In this document: piece by piece, positions 53,680-62,821 of the stretch
Numbering within the stretch: position 1 is the stretch's first letter
Layout of the letters: every line of letters begins with the position of its first letter
Assembly: GCF_014207375.1 (NCBI RefSeq)
Contig: NZ_JACHEE010000002.1
Coordinates: 471,913 to 535,912 of the forward strand
From: Arthrobacter sp. AZCC_0090
Lineage (GTDB): Bacteria > Actinomycetota > Actinomycetes > Actinomycetales > Micrococcaceae
DNA length: 64,000 nt
Reading direction: 5' to 3'
Program-made: the position numbers and the translations under genes
The notes under the pieces: model-generated
Databases searched by the model: none
Told to the model about the DNA's origin: nothing
Seen by the model: only the letters and a program-made list of their open reading frames with translations

Positions 53680-54780
53680 ATGCGAATGTTTGGTAAAGCA
53701 GGAAAGGCAGCAGCAGTAGCTGCGATCGCGGCACTGGCGCTGACGGCCTGCGGCCGTACGGACAGCGGCAGCTCCGGTGGTTCATCAAGCGGCGGTGAGG
53801 CATTCCCCAAGGGTTCCTCGATCGGCGTCGCGCTCCCCCAGAAGACCAGCGAGAACTGGGTCCTGGCGGAGAAGCTGTTCAACGACGGGCTCACGAGCGC
53901 AGGCTTCAAGCCGGATGTGCAGTTCGCCAACGGCGGCGTTTCGGAGCAGCAGAACCAGATCAGCGCCATGGTCACCAAGGGCGACAAGGTCATCATCGTC
54001 GGTGCCATCGACGGCGCACAGCTTGGAACACAGCTCAAGCAGGCCAAGGACGCCGGCGCTACGGTCATTGCGTACGACCGCCTCCTGCTCAACACGGCAA
54101 ACGTGGATTACTACGTGGCCTATGACAACTTCAAGGTCGGCGTGCTTCAGGGTCAGGCCCTGCTGGACGGGCTGAAGACTAAGAAGGCGAGCGGCCCCTA
54201 CAACATCGAGCTGTTTGCTGGCTCCCCCGATGACGCCAACGCGAAGGTCTTCTTCGACGGCGCCATGAGCATCCTGCAGCCGAAGATCGACGACGGCACC
54301 CTCAAGGTGGTATCCGGACAGAAGTCGTTCGAACAGGCCGTGACCCAGGGCTGGAAGGCAGAGAACGCCCAGAAGCGCATGGACACCCTGCTCGCCGGCA
54401 CGTACACCAGCGCCTCCCTTGACGGCGTACTGTCCCCGAACGACACCTTGGCCCGCGCTATCCTTACCTCGGTCAAGGCAGCTGGCAAGCCGCTTCCGAT
54501 CGTCACCGGTCAGGACTCGGAAGTCGAATCGGTCAAGTCCATCCTCGCGGGTGAGCAGTACTCCACCATCAACAAGGACACCCGCAAGCTCGTTGAGCAC
54601 GCGATCACCATGGTCAAGGACCTGCAGGCAGGCAAGCAGCTGGAAATCAACGACACCAAGTCCTACAACAACGGTGTCAAGACCGTCCCGGCATACCTGC
54701 TGCCTCCGGTTATCGTGACCAAGGACAACGTGAAGACGGCCTACGTGGACGATCCGGTACTCGGCCCGCTCACCAAGTAG
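53680..54780 (+). CDS. ChvE-like sugar-binding lipoprotein
   Basis: A 366-residue binding protein with signal segment AAAVAAIAALALTAC (lipobox LTAC) and an S/G-rich linker. The periplasmic-binding fold includes SIGVALPQKTSENW, IAYDRLLLNTANVDYYVAYD and DGVLSPNDTLA, as in ChvE/xylose-binding relatives. It is the last gene of the ROK-controlled importer operon and is closed by a terminator. Confidence 0.94.
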   Translation: MRMFGKAGKAAAVAAIAALALTACGRTDSGSSGGSSSGGEAFPKGSSIGVALPQKTSENWVLAEKLFNDGLTSAGFKPDVQFANGGVSEQQNQISAMVTKGDKVIIVGAIDGAQLGTQLKQAKDAGATVIAYDRLLLNTANVDYYVAYDNFKVGVLQGQALLDGLKTKKASGPYNIELFAGSPDDANAKVFFDGAMSILQPKIDDGTLKVVSGQKSFEQAVTQGWKAENAQKRMDTLLAGTYTSASLDGVLSPNDTLARAILTSVKAAGKPLPIVTGQDSEVESVKSILAGEQYSTINKDTRKLVEHAITMVKDLQAGKQLEINDTKSYNNGVKTVPAYLLPPVIVTKDNVKTAYVDDPVLGPLTK

Positions 54781-54802
54781 TACTACCGCTTCAAGCACCA
54801 CA

Positions 54803-54843
54803 ACGACGGCGGCCATCCCCACGGCGGGGGTGGCCGCCGTCGT
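54803..54843 (+). terminator. Terminator of the monosaccharide importer operon
   Basis: ACGACGGCGGCCA and TGGCCGCCGTCGT pair perfectly over 13 bp, with additional C/G pairing inside the loop. It starts 23 nt after the binding-protein stop. Confidence 0.85.
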
Positions 54844-54981
54844 CGCGTCCGGAACCATCCGCTGCTCGGGCAAAGCTTCACAGGCCCCGCATAGCAACAT
54901 CAGCACATCAGCACAGCCACGATGAGCACTGTTAGGTGAGCAGGCGCGCCGCTGGGGCGGGCCAGGTCCAAAAGGAGAAAC

Positions 54982-56424
54982 GTGAGCGTCCTCGCCCGGA
55001 GCGTAGGCAATGCCTTCCGCAACAAGATAAGAACCGCGGCTGTAGTGGCAGTGCTGGCCGTCGCGATCGGCCTGGCCCTGGCGATGCTCGTGGCCAACCA
55101 AGCCGTTGTCGGCAAAGTCCAGGAGCTCAACGCGTCTGTGGGCACGGTCCTGACCGTGAACCCCGCCGGTGCACAGGGCTTCGACGGCGGCGGCGAGCCG
55201 CTCACCACGGCCCAGACAGCGACGGCGGCAGCCGTGCCGAACGTCGTTTCCGTCGTGGGCATGAAAGCACTGCGGTTGCAGACCGAAACAGCAGCTTCAA
55301 GCTCAACTACCGGCACGACGACGCAGCAGGCCGGACCGGGAGGCGGTCCCGGCGGCGGCACCAGCGTAGTCACAAACCTCCAGGCGGCCATCGACGCCGG
55401 CACGCTCGGCAATCGCAACAACACCAGCGGCAGCACCGGCACGGGAAGCACGGGCACCACCGGAACCGGTAATGCTGGAACGGCGCCCGCGTTCTCGCTG
55501 CCCATCACCGCCACCGGTATTGGCGCCGAGGTGGACACCGCCGGCAAGGCCCTGAACATCACCAGCGGCACAGGCCTGGGCGACTACACCGTGGCCAGCA
55601 CCAAGGCCCTCATCGGCACGACGCTCGCGGAGAAGAACAGCCTCAAGGCCGGCTCAACGTTTACCATCGCCGGCACGACGTTCACGGTGGCAGGCATCTT
55701 CGATGCAGGCACCACCTTCGGCAACAACGCCGTCTACACGACCTTGGCAGAGGCCCAAGCCCTCGCCGCAACTCCAGGCGAACTCTCCAGCATGGTGGTG
55801 ACAGTCAACAGCATGGAGAACGTAGACGCTGCCAAGACGGCGTTGCAGGCAGCCCTGGGATCAGGCAAGGCCGACGTGACTCAAGGCCAGCGAAACCTCC
55901 AGACCGCCGTCAGTTCATTGGACAGCGTCAAGAACATTTCCCTGGTAGCCTTCATCGCCGCCCTCGGCACGGCGGGCCTGATCATCTTGCTCATCATGGT
56001 CATGCTGGTCCGCGAGCGCCGCCGTGAGATCGGAGTCCTGAAGGCCATCGGCGCGCGCAACCGGACCATCGGCGTGCAGTTCGTGCTCGAAGCACTGGTC
56101 CTCGTGGCGCTCGGCAGCGTCGTGGGTGCTGCCATCGCCTCGTTCGCCAGCGGCGGCATCGCATCGGCGCTGATCAGTTCCAACAGCACGACGGCGGCCA
56201 CGAACCAGCGCGGCCCCGGCGGCGGAGGCTTCGGCGGTGGCTTAGGTGGCGGCGGTCCCTTCGGAGGGGCATCCCAGTTGCTCACCTCGGTTACCGCAAG
56301 CGCATCCCCCGGCGTCATCGCTGCCGGAGTCGTCGCGGTCTTCGGCGTCGCCGTCGTGGGCGCCTTGGTACCAGCGCTTCTCACAGCCCGCATCCGCCCC
56401 ATCGAAGTCCTCCGAGGAGAATAG
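54982..56424 (+). CDS. MacB/FtsX-type ABC permease with low-complexity inserts
   Basis: A 480-residue permease. The first helix (about 20-40) is followed by a large extracellular domain, then a three-helix FtsX core with MLVRERRREIGVLKAIGARN. Two unusual features are seen. A G/S/T-rich stretch lies within the extracellular domain (about 105-170, including STGTGSTGTTGTGNAG). A glycine-rich loop (GPGGGGFGGGLGGGGPFGG) lies between the last helices. The GTG at 54982 follows GGAGAAAC. The ATPase gene follows after 2 nt. Confidence 0.88.
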   Translation: MSVLARSVGNAFRNKIRTAAVVAVLAVAIGLALAMLVANQAVVGKVQELNASVGTVLTVNPAGAQGFDGGGEPLTTAQTATAAAVPNVVSVVGMKALRLQTETAASSSTTGTTTQQAGPGGGPGGGTSVVTNLQAAIDAGTLGNRNNTSGSTGTGSTGTTGTGNAGTAPAFSLPITATGIGAEVDTAGKALNITSGTGLGDYTVASTKALIGTTLAEKNSLKAGSTFTIAGTTFTVAGIFDAGTTFGNNAVYTTLAEAQALAATPGELSSMVVTVNSMENVDAAKTALQAALGSGKADVTQGQRNLQTAVSSLDSVKNISLVAFIAALGTAGLIILLIMVMLVRERRREIGVLKAIGARNRTIGVQFVLEALVLVALGSVVGAAIASFASGGIASALISSNSTTAATNQRGPGGGGFGGGLGGGGPFGGASQLLTSVTASASPGVIAAGVVAVFGVAVVGALVPALLTARIRPIEVLRGE

Positions 56425-56426
56425 CC

Positions 56427-57128
56427 ATGATTGAAGTCAAAGACCTGGTCCGCCAATTCAAATCCGGCGACCGAACCATCAAGCCCGTCAACGGCGTGAG
56501 CTTCGAACTCGAAAAAGGCACCCTCGCCTCAATCGTGGGCAAGAGCGGCAGCGGCAAGAGCACCCTGCTCTCCCTGCTCGGCGCATTGGACAAACCCACC
56601 AGCGGGGACGTGGTGGTGGATGGCGTCAGCCTCGCCGGACTGCCCGCCAGCAAACTCACCGAGTACCGCCGCCGAGATATCGGCTTCGTTTTCCAGCAGT
56701 TCAACCTGATCCCCAACCTCTCCGCTGTGGACAATGTGATGCTGCCCATGGAGTTCGCCGGAATGCGGAAAGCTGCCCGCTTGGAGCGGGCGCGGTCGCT
56801 GCTGGAACAAGTGCAGCTGGACCCGGAGAAGCAGTCCCGCCGCGTCAACAAGCTTTCGGGCGGTGAGCAGCAACGTGTTGCGATCGCCCGTGCGCTGGCC
56901 AACGAGCCCAAACTCATCCTGGCCGACGAGCCCACCGGCAATCTCGATGAGCAGACAGGCGAGCACATCATCGAACTGCTCAGTTCGTTGAGCCGGGACC
57001 ACAACACCACCATCCTTGTGGTGACACACGACCGGAGCCTGGCGCAGAAAACCGAGCGCAGGTTCAGGCTCCAGCAGGGCAAACTGAGCGAGGAAACTGT
57101 GCGGCCGAGGGTCGGCGCAGGGGCCTGA
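56427..57128 (+). CDS. MacB/LolD-type ABC ATP-binding protein
   Basis: A 233-residue ATPase partner of the preceding permease. Walker A is GKSGSGKSTLLSLLG, the family-specific FVFQQFNLIPNLSAVDNV follows, the signature is LSGGEQQRVAIARAL, and Walker B is LILADEPTGNLD. Such pairs work on lipoproteins, peptides or cell-wall signalling rather than on classic import. Confidence 0.93.
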   Translation: MIEVKDLVRQFKSGDRTIKPVNGVSFELEKGTLASIVGKSGSGKSTLLSLLGALDKPTSGDVVVDGVSLAGLPASKLTEYRRRDIGFVFQQFNLIPNLSAVDNVMLPMEFAGMRKAARLERARSLLEQVQLDPEKQSRRVNKLSGGEQQRVAIARALANEPKLILADEPTGNLDEQTGEHIIELLSSLSRDHNTTILVVTHDRSLAQKTERRFRLQQGKLSEETVRPRVGAGA

Positions 57129-57200
57129 ACACGTTTCCCAAACAACGGAAAGAGGGCCGGGAATCGAATGGTTCCCGGTCCCTTCCCGTCCGCCCGGGCA

Positions 57201-57271
57201 GACCAGGACAGACGAAGGCCGACCAGGACAGACCAAGGCCGACCAGGGCTGCCAGGGCTGCCAGGGCTGCC
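57201..57271. repeat. Tandem repeats between convergent ABC systems
   Basis: A 20-bp unit GACCAGGACAGACSAAGGCC is present at 57201 and 57221, with a partial copy at 57241. It passes into three copies of a 9-bp unit CTGCCAGGG-like. The array lies between the two convergent operons and is likely to vary in length between strains. Confidence 0.75.
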
Positions 57272-57292
57272 GAGCGCATCCCTGGATGTCCC

Positions 57293-58474
57293 TTAGAAGC
57301 GAATGGCGTCAATGACCTTGACGCGCACCGCTACAAGCGCCGGGATGGCACCGGCCAATGCACCCACCAGTACAGCTGCCCCGAAACCGAGCATGGCCGC
57401 TTCGATGGGGAACGGCGGGTACTGGCTGAGTGCCGGGGCAACGATTGACTGGATCCAGGGGTGTTTGACCACCGCCACAGCCAGCATGACGCCCGCCAGC
57501 CCGGCTACCGCCGTAGCCACGACGGACTCCATCATCACGCCCAGGAAGATCCGCCCGGAGGTCGCTCCGAAGCTCCTCCGGATCCCGATTTCCCGCACCC
57601 GATAGCGGACGGTGACCATCGAGATGTTCAACATCCCCACCGCACCCAGCAAGAGGACCAGGCCCGCAATACCGCCCACCACAAGCTGCACGGGAGCCAG
57701 CGGATCTCCGTGGGCGGCAAAGTCCATCCGCTGCGCCATGATGTTCATTTCCGGGAACTGCTGCGCCAAATCGGATTGGATGGCTGCCGAGAGCATTTCT
57801 GCTTGCGCGTCCTGCACCCACACCTTGAACTGCCCACCGAGCTGGTTGACTCCCATTTGCTTGGCGGCGCCGGACAATATGTACGCCGCCGGGGGCGCTT
57901 CCCGCCAGGTGTCCGGCACGACGCCGATAATCACGGTATTCGCTTCCTGCTCGCCTGCTGTCTTGATGCCCGGTTGCAAGGTCAGATCGGGCCTCCCGGC
58001 CGCGTTGTAGAACGCTTCAGAGACGACGACGGCGGGGGCGAGCCGCTGTTCGTCGTCGCTCGCAAACCAGGATCCCTGCTGCAGTTCCAGACGGTGGATG
58101 ACGCCATACCCGGGGTCCACTACCGTCAATTGAACAGACTGGACACCGCGGGGGAACTGGAAAGGCTGCTCGGCATGAACCTCGTGCGAGGAGAAGGCAA
58201 TACCGTAGCGCTCAACAATGGACTGATAGGCCGCATCCAGACGCGCTGGCTCCGGCTGGCTTGGACCGTTGACTCCGAGTGCGAGGGTGGCCGAGCGTCC
58301 GCCGGTGCGCTCGGACGAAGCTTTGAAGCCCTCGCGCGCGAGACTGCCGACGCCCACCACGGAGGTGAGTGCCGCGACAGACAACGCTACCCCCAGGAGA
58401 GCCAGCAGGATCCGGACTTTGTTGATCCGCAACTCTTGCCAGGCCTCCACCATGGCGGACATAAAGCCGGTCAT
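57293..58474 (-). CDS. MacB-type ABC permease
   Basis: A 393-residue permease with an N-terminal helix (about 20-45), an extracellular MacB domain and three C-terminal helices. The core motif is VRYRVREIGIRRSFGATSGR. Its ATG overlaps the stop of the ATPase gene by 4 nt. It is the last gene of an adaptor-ATPase-permease operon. Confidence 0.92.
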   Translation of the reverse strand: MTGFMSAMVEAWQELRINKVRILLALLGVALSVAALTSVVGVGSLAREGFKASSERTGGRSATLALGVNGPSQPEPARLDAAYQSIVERYGIAFSSHEVHAEQPFQFPRGVQSVQLTVVDPGYGVIHRLELQQGSWFASDDEQRLAPAVVVSEAFYNAAGRPDLTLQPGIKTAGEQEANTVIIGVVPDTWREAPPAAYILSGAAKQMGVNQLGGQFKVWVQDAQAEMLSAAIQSDLAQQFPEMNIMAQRMDFAAHGDPLAPVQLVVGGIAGLVLLLGAVGMLNISMVTVRYRVREIGIRRSFGATSGRIFLGVMMESVVATAVAGLAGVMLAVAVVKHPWIQSIVAPALSQYPPFPIEAAMLGFGAAVLVGALAGAIPALVAVRVKVIDAIRF

Positions 58475-59244
58475 GGACGGACCGCCGACGTGACCGGCTC
58501 AGACTGGGGTGGCTCCAACCGGACTGGATCCGATGTGACCGGCTCAGGCGTTGTCAGGCGGTCAAGGGGCTGCAGAACGCCGGAGTCCAGACGGAAACGG
58601 GACCGTGCAAGTGCAGCCACATTGCCGTCGTGTGTGATGGTCACGAGTGCCGCTGCAGACTCTGTGGCGACCTGGTCCAGAAGTGCCATGACCGATTGTC
58701 CGGTCTCCACATCGAGCGCGCCCGTGGGTTCGTCGGCGAGGATCAGCCGGGGCTTCCTGACGAGGGCACGCGCGATCGCCACCCGCTGTCGCTCACCGCC
58801 CGAGAGCATGTTCGGCATGGTCCGCGCACGGCCAGCAAGTCCCACGCGGTCCAACATGTCCATCGCCAGTTCACGGCGCCGCAGGAAATCGCGGCCGCGA
58901 GCGTAAAGAAGGGGCGTGATCACATTGTCCAAGGCGCTGCGGCCCGGCAAGAGGTTGAATTGCTGGAACACGAAGCCCACAGTGGAGCCTCGCAGCCGGG
59001 CGCGTGCGTTGCCACGGAGTTGTAGCACAGGTGTGCCAAGAAACCGGAGTTCACCGGACGTGGGCACGTCCAGTAAACCCAAGAGGTTGAGCAGTGTGGA
59101 CTTTCCGCAACCGGACCGGCCGATGATCGCGGTGTGGTCGCCGCCGGAAATCTCAAGGTCGATTCCACGGAGGATATGAAGCTTCTGCTCGTCGGGGAGC
59201 ACCACAGTACGCGTGACTCCGCTCAGGCTGACGAGGGTTTCCAT
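58471..59244 (-). CDS. MacB-type ABC ATP-binding protein
   Basis: A 257-residue ATPase. Walker A is GRSGCGKSTLLNLLG, the FVFQQFNLLPGRSALDNV motif follows, the signature is LSGGERQRVAIARAL, and Walker B is LILADEPTGALD. A C-terminal extension of about 35 residues is rich in T, P, E and S. It lies 2 nt after the adaptor gene. Confidence 0.93.
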   Translation of the reverse strand: METLVSLSGVTRTVVLPDEQKLHILRGIDLEISGGDHTAIIGRSGCGKSTLLNLLGLLDVPTSGELRFLGTPVLQLRGNARARLRGSTVGFVFQQFNLLPGRSALDNVITPLLYARGRDFLRRRELAMDMLDRVGLAGRARTMPNMLSGGERQRVAIARALVRKPRLILADEPTGALDVETGQSVMALLDQVATESAAALVTITHDGNVAALARSRFRLDSGVLQPLDRLTTPEPVTSDPVRLEPPQSEPVTSAVRP

Positions 59245-59246
59245 GC

Positions 59247-60347
59247 CTAGCCGCCCGCCGGACCGTAGGGTACCGCGCCTGGCCCGTAACCTTGCTGGGA
59301 GGGGGCGGCGGGAGCGCCGGGGACGAATTCAAGCATCTGCTCGCCTTCAGCGAGGCCAGAGACCACCTCCACTTTGGAGCCGTCGTTGAGGCCCAGCTTC
59401 ACAGCCCGTTGTTCTGGCGCTTTACCCTCGACCGCCACGCTGGCCATCCAGACAATGCCTTCTTTGACGCTGCCCTTCACGGAGGTCAGCGGAACGGTCA
59501 CCACGTCCTTGGCTTCGCCCGCGCTCACCGTCATGGTTGCTCCCAGGCCGGCGAAGACTTCCGTTCCGGATGGAACAGGGCAACTGAGCGTCCCGGTGCT
59601 CGCGCCGCCATTCTGTGTTTCCCCGCCGGGTCCAGCCGCGGCCAGCGGTAGTGCGCCAACTGGCGCGGCCATCCCAACGCCGCCGGTTCCGGTCCCGCCG
59701 GCAGTGGCTCCGGCGTCGTTGGCGTTGTTCTTCAGCGTCACCGCAGGGCAGGCGAACGGGGCTGGCCCGCCCACCAGGGAGATCTGCGCTGAGCCCGGCT
59801 TGGCAAGAAGCCGATACTGCTGGGCGGCGTTGACCGGACCGGAAACCGTGAACGTCCCGGGATCGACCTTGCCCACAGCCTGGCCAACGCTCAATTGCTG
59901 GTCAAGGAGGGTTGTCAGTTCATTGAGCTTTCCGGCAGCGGGAGCAAGCACGTCCGTGTACACGTACAACGGTTCTGACGTGGCCTTCTCTCCTGGCGTG
60001 GCGGCAGTAGTAGCAGGCTTGGTCCGCTCGGCCTTGACTTGGAAGAGCTGGTCCCCCTTGGCCACGGCCGCGCCGGACTCAACATAGATATGGACAACCG
60101 TTCCCGCTGCCGTGCTCCGGACGCCGATGACGGGGTCGCTCTGAACGGTGGCTTTGACCTGGACGGTATTGGTGACCGTTGCGCGCGCGGCGGGCACAAC
60201 CGGCGTCTCCACCCTGGCCATCGGGGCCGGCTCGGCACCCTGCGGCTTGAGCCCATCCACAAAGGCGATCTTCACCAAGGCCACAGCGATCACTGCAAAA
60301 ACCAGCAGCCATGCCACAGGCAAAATGACGCGTCGAAAAACACCCAT
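59247..60347 (-). CDS. Efflux adaptor (membrane-fusion-like) protein
   Basis: A 366-residue protein anchored by one N-terminal helix (about 10-28). A lipoyl-like region (TVVHIYVESGAAVAKGDQLF) and a beta-barrel region near the C-terminus (ASVAVEGKAPEQRAVKLGLNDGSKVEVVSGL) match the MacA/HlyD type as found in Gram-positives. A G/A/T-rich stretch (about 212-250) and a P/G-rich tail are extra. It is the first gene of the three-gene exporter operon. Confidence 0.85.
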   Translation of the reverse strand: MGVFRRVILPVAWLLVFAVIAVALVKIAFVDGLKPQGAEPAPMARVETPVVPAARATVTNTVQVKATVQSDPVIGVRSTAAGTVVHIYVESGAAVAKGDQLFQVKAERTKPATTAATPGEKATSEPLYVYTDVLAPAAGKLNELTTLLDQQLSVGQAVGKVDPGTFTVSGPVNAAQQYRLLAKPGSAQISLVGGPAPFACPAVTLKNNANDAGATAGGTGTGGVGMAAPVGALPLAAAGPGGETQNGGASTGTLSCPVPSGTEVFAGLGATMTVSAGEAKDVVTVPLTSVKGSVKEGIVWMASVAVEGKAPEQRAVKLGLNDGSKVEVVSGLAEGEQMLEFVPGAPAAPSQQGYGPGAVPYGPAGG

Positions 60348-60494
60348 CCCTGCTCCATTCGGTAACTCCCCACAGAACCTCTCTGCGAGGGATGATGCCC
60401 CTTAGCCTAGGCGATGGCTCCGACGAAATTGAGATGGCTCGTGACTTGGGCGCGTGCTGTATAACCCATGCGGCGGAATGAGAGGATAGGGCGC

Positions 60495-61565
60495 ATGAGT
60501 CTGCATATCGCCAAGCCGTGGTTGTTCAGCCAGCCGAACCAGGATCCCCGCGCCGCCACCGGCAAGGCTCTGAACTGGGGCATTATCGCCACCGGAGGGA
60601 TTGCCAAAACCGTGAGCGGCGACCTCGCCCAGCTCGAGGACGCAAACCTTTACGCTGTGAGTTCCCGGCGCCAGGAATCCGCGGATGCCTTTGCTGCCGC
60701 GCATGGGGTCACGAAGTCCTACGGGGACGACGGCGGTGTGCCGGGCTACCAGCGGCTACTCGCCGATGACGCCGTCGACGTTGTCTACGTGGCCACCCCG
60801 CACGCCCAGCATTTCCAGATCGTCAGGGACGCCCTCAACGCCGGCAAGCACGTTTTGTGCGAGAAGGCTCTGACCATCAACGGCCGCGAGGCGGCAGAGC
60901 TGGTCAGCTTGGCCCGGGAACGGAAATTGTTCCTCATGGAGGCAGTATGGAGTCGCTTCCTGCCCAGCATGCAAAGGGCATTCGCCATTGCCGCGTCCGG
61001 CGAACTGGGCGAAATCAAGTGGGTCAGCGCTGACTTGGGATTCCCCGCCCCCTATGACCCCGCCGCCCGGATCTGGGCCCCGGCAGACGGTGGCGGGGCT
61101 CTTCTGGACCTCACGGTGTATGCGCTGCTGTGGCCTTTGGGCACCCTTGGTTTCCCGCAGTCAGTCAGCGCTGTAGGCGCTTTGACGGACGACGGCGTCG
61201 ACTCCCAGAATGCGCTCACTTTGGCCTACGACGGCGGCGCCATCGCCCAACTGACCTCTTCGCTGCTGGCCCATGGGCCAAGATCGGCTTCCGTTGCTGG
61301 TTCCCTGGGGTTCCTCCAGACGCAAGGGTCCATCAACAATCCGCGCGAACTACTGATTCGAACCGGCTGGGATGAGCCGCGGACCGAACGCTTCGATGCG
61401 GTCGGGATCGGCTACACCTACGAACTGCGCGAGGTCACACGCTGCGTCCAGCAAGGGTTGACTGAGAGTCCGGTGATGCCCTTGGACGATTCACTGAACA
61501 CGATGCGCCTCTTCGACGGGGTGCGCTCCCAGCTCGGAGTGCGTTATGCGAACGACGCCCGGTGA
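60495..61565 (+). CDS. Gfo/Idh/MocA-family oxidoreductase
   Basis: A 356-residue NAD(P)-dependent dehydrogenase of the sugar or cyclitol type. The Rossmann motif WGIIATGGIAKTVSGDL lies near residue 28, followed by the EKALTINGREA motif (EKP variant) near 122, then FLMEAVWSRFLPSM. ATG 60495 (MSLHIAKPWLFSQPN) is preferred over an earlier in-frame ATG at 60468. The substrate is unknown. Confidence 0.92.
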   Translation: MSLHIAKPWLFSQPNQDPRAATGKALNWGIIATGGIAKTVSGDLAQLEDANLYAVSSRRQESADAFAAAHGVTKSYGDDGGVPGYQRLLADDAVDVVYVATPHAQHFQIVRDALNAGKHVLCEKALTINGREAAELVSLARERKLFLMEAVWSRFLPSMQRAFAIAASGELGEIKWVSADLGFPAPYDPAARIWAPADGGGALLDLTVYALLWPLGTLGFPQSVSAVGALTDDGVDSQNALTLAYDGGAIAQLTSSLLAHGPRSASVAGSLGFLQTQGSINNPRELLIRTGWDEPRTERFDAVGIGYTYELREVTRCVQQGLTESPVMPLDDSLNTMRLFDGVRSQLGVRYANDAR

Positions 61566-61617
61566 CCGAATGACGACGTCGTCCATGTGAGCCGATTCCA
61601 TACCGTCGGTTGGTTTT

Positions 61618-61688
61618 TGTCACGTTTCCCTGCCTGCGTGACAGTTGTGGTAATTACCCGTCCGACGTCTGGACTAATTAACTAGTCC
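61618..61688. promoter_or_regulatory. Two dyads upstream of the first surface-protein gene
   Basis: TGTCACG (61618-61624) and CGTGACA (61637-61643) form a 7-bp dyad preceded by TTTTT. GGACTA-attaac-TAGTCC (61671-61688) is a second dyad 55 nt before the ATG at 61743. The first may end the oxidoreductase transcript; the second looks like an operator. Confidence 0.45.
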
Positions 61689-61742
61689 GGTCCTACGATG
61701 GGAGCGATCGTCAATCCAAGCGGACGCCTGGGGGGTGTCGAG

Positions 61743-62702
61743 ATGGAAGCTGAGCGGGGAAAACCACGCGTTCTTCATATTCTCCGCTCCGTCATGCTGG
61801 CAGGCGCCGGGGCCGTCGTTTGGATGGCCCTCTCTTCCACGGCAGCCAACGCTGAATCCGGTAGCAGCAACAACCACACGCTTCTGGGCAGCGCAGAATC
61901 GGCCGTAACAAACGTTGCCCACAACGCGACCTCGGGGATTACTGAAGCTCTCGGCAGCGCCGTTTCGGTGAGCGTCGCGTCCTTGCCGGCTCCGACGATT
62001 GCTTCCGCTCCCGCTCCGGCAGTCCATCTACCTGTGGTCCAGGCACCAGTGGCTGTTGTGCGCCAACTATCGCAACTGACTGAGGCAATCGACCGGACCG
62101 TGGCTAGTACGCCCATCGTCGAAGTCATCATCCCTGAAGGCACCGTTGGCGCCGTGACCGCACCTATTTTGTCTCCGGCGGCCAATGCGATTGATGGAGC
62201 TGGATCAGGTGTTGGCTCCTTGGTCGGAGGCGTTGTTGCGCCCGCCTTGGGTGCAGTCGGCTCTACCGTGGATGCGCTTCCGATCGGCAGCCTGCCTGCA
62301 ACCCTCCCCGGCGAGCCCGTGTCGGTTACAGATGCTTTAACGACTTCCACAACCTCACCGCTTGCGCAGGCCGTCGCAGTTCCGTTAGCCGGCCTCGCTG
62401 GAACCTATGGCCCGCCGGGCCTGGGGAGGGCGCCTTGGAATGCGACGGTCCAATACGTCGGTTACGGGAATCTTGAAGTGTCCGCGTCTCCGTATATGGG
62501 GATATTCCCGGACGGCGTTCCAGGCAGCAGCGACGCCGGAAACGGCCCGGCGGCCCTTCCAAGCAATCCTTCGGGAGCGGCTATCGCATGGCTCCCGAGC
62601 ATGAACCTGATTTACCCACTTGCCGGTGCCCTCGTGCCCCTGGCTGATCCCGGTAGAGTTCCGGCCCCGGTGTCGTTTGACCCGGGTTCTTCTCCTGACT
62701 AG
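61743..62702 (+). CDS. Secreted Ala/Val/Pro-rich surface protein
   Basis: A 319-residue protein with a Sec signal segment (SVMLAGAGAVVWMALSSTAANA). The mature part is rich in A, V, S, P and T, with long stretches of low complexity such as APTIASAPAPAVHLPVVQAP. A more ordered C-terminal part includes NATVQYVGYGNLEVSASPYM. No LPXTG or other anchor is seen. I do not recognise a family. It precedes the repeat protein and is separated from it by a hairpin. Confidence 0.7.
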   Translation: MEAERGKPRVLHILRSVMLAGAGAVVWMALSSTAANAESGSSNNHTLLGSAESAVTNVAHNATSGITEALGSAVSVSVASLPAPTIASAPAPAVHLPVVQAPVAVVRQLSQLTEAIDRTVASTPIVEVIIPEGTVGAVTAPILSPAANAIDGAGSGVGSLVGGVVAPALGAVGSTVDALPIGSLPATLPGEPVSVTDALTTSTTSPLAQAVAVPLAGLAGTYGPPGLGRAPWNATVQYVGYGNLEVSASPYMGIFPDGVPGSSDAGNGPAALPSNPSGAAIAWLPSMNLIYPLAGALVPLADPGRVPAPVSFDPGSSPD

Positions 62703-62761
62703 TTCCGAGCCTCGCCGCTTTCCCAGAAGCCAATTCTGGACGGCGGCAGAAGACCGATCGG

Positions 62762-62789
62762 GGCGTACACGCAGGCTCCTGCGTACGCC
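62762..62789 (+). terminator. Hairpin between the two surface-protein genes
   Basis: GGCGTA-ca-CGCAGG and CCTGCG-TACGCC form a 12-bp stem with a 2-nt bulge, followed by TTTAGG. It lies 59 nt after the upstream stop. Confidence 0.7.
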
Positions 62790-62821
62790 TTTAGGAACTA
62801 TTCGTTCAGGAGAATAACAAA

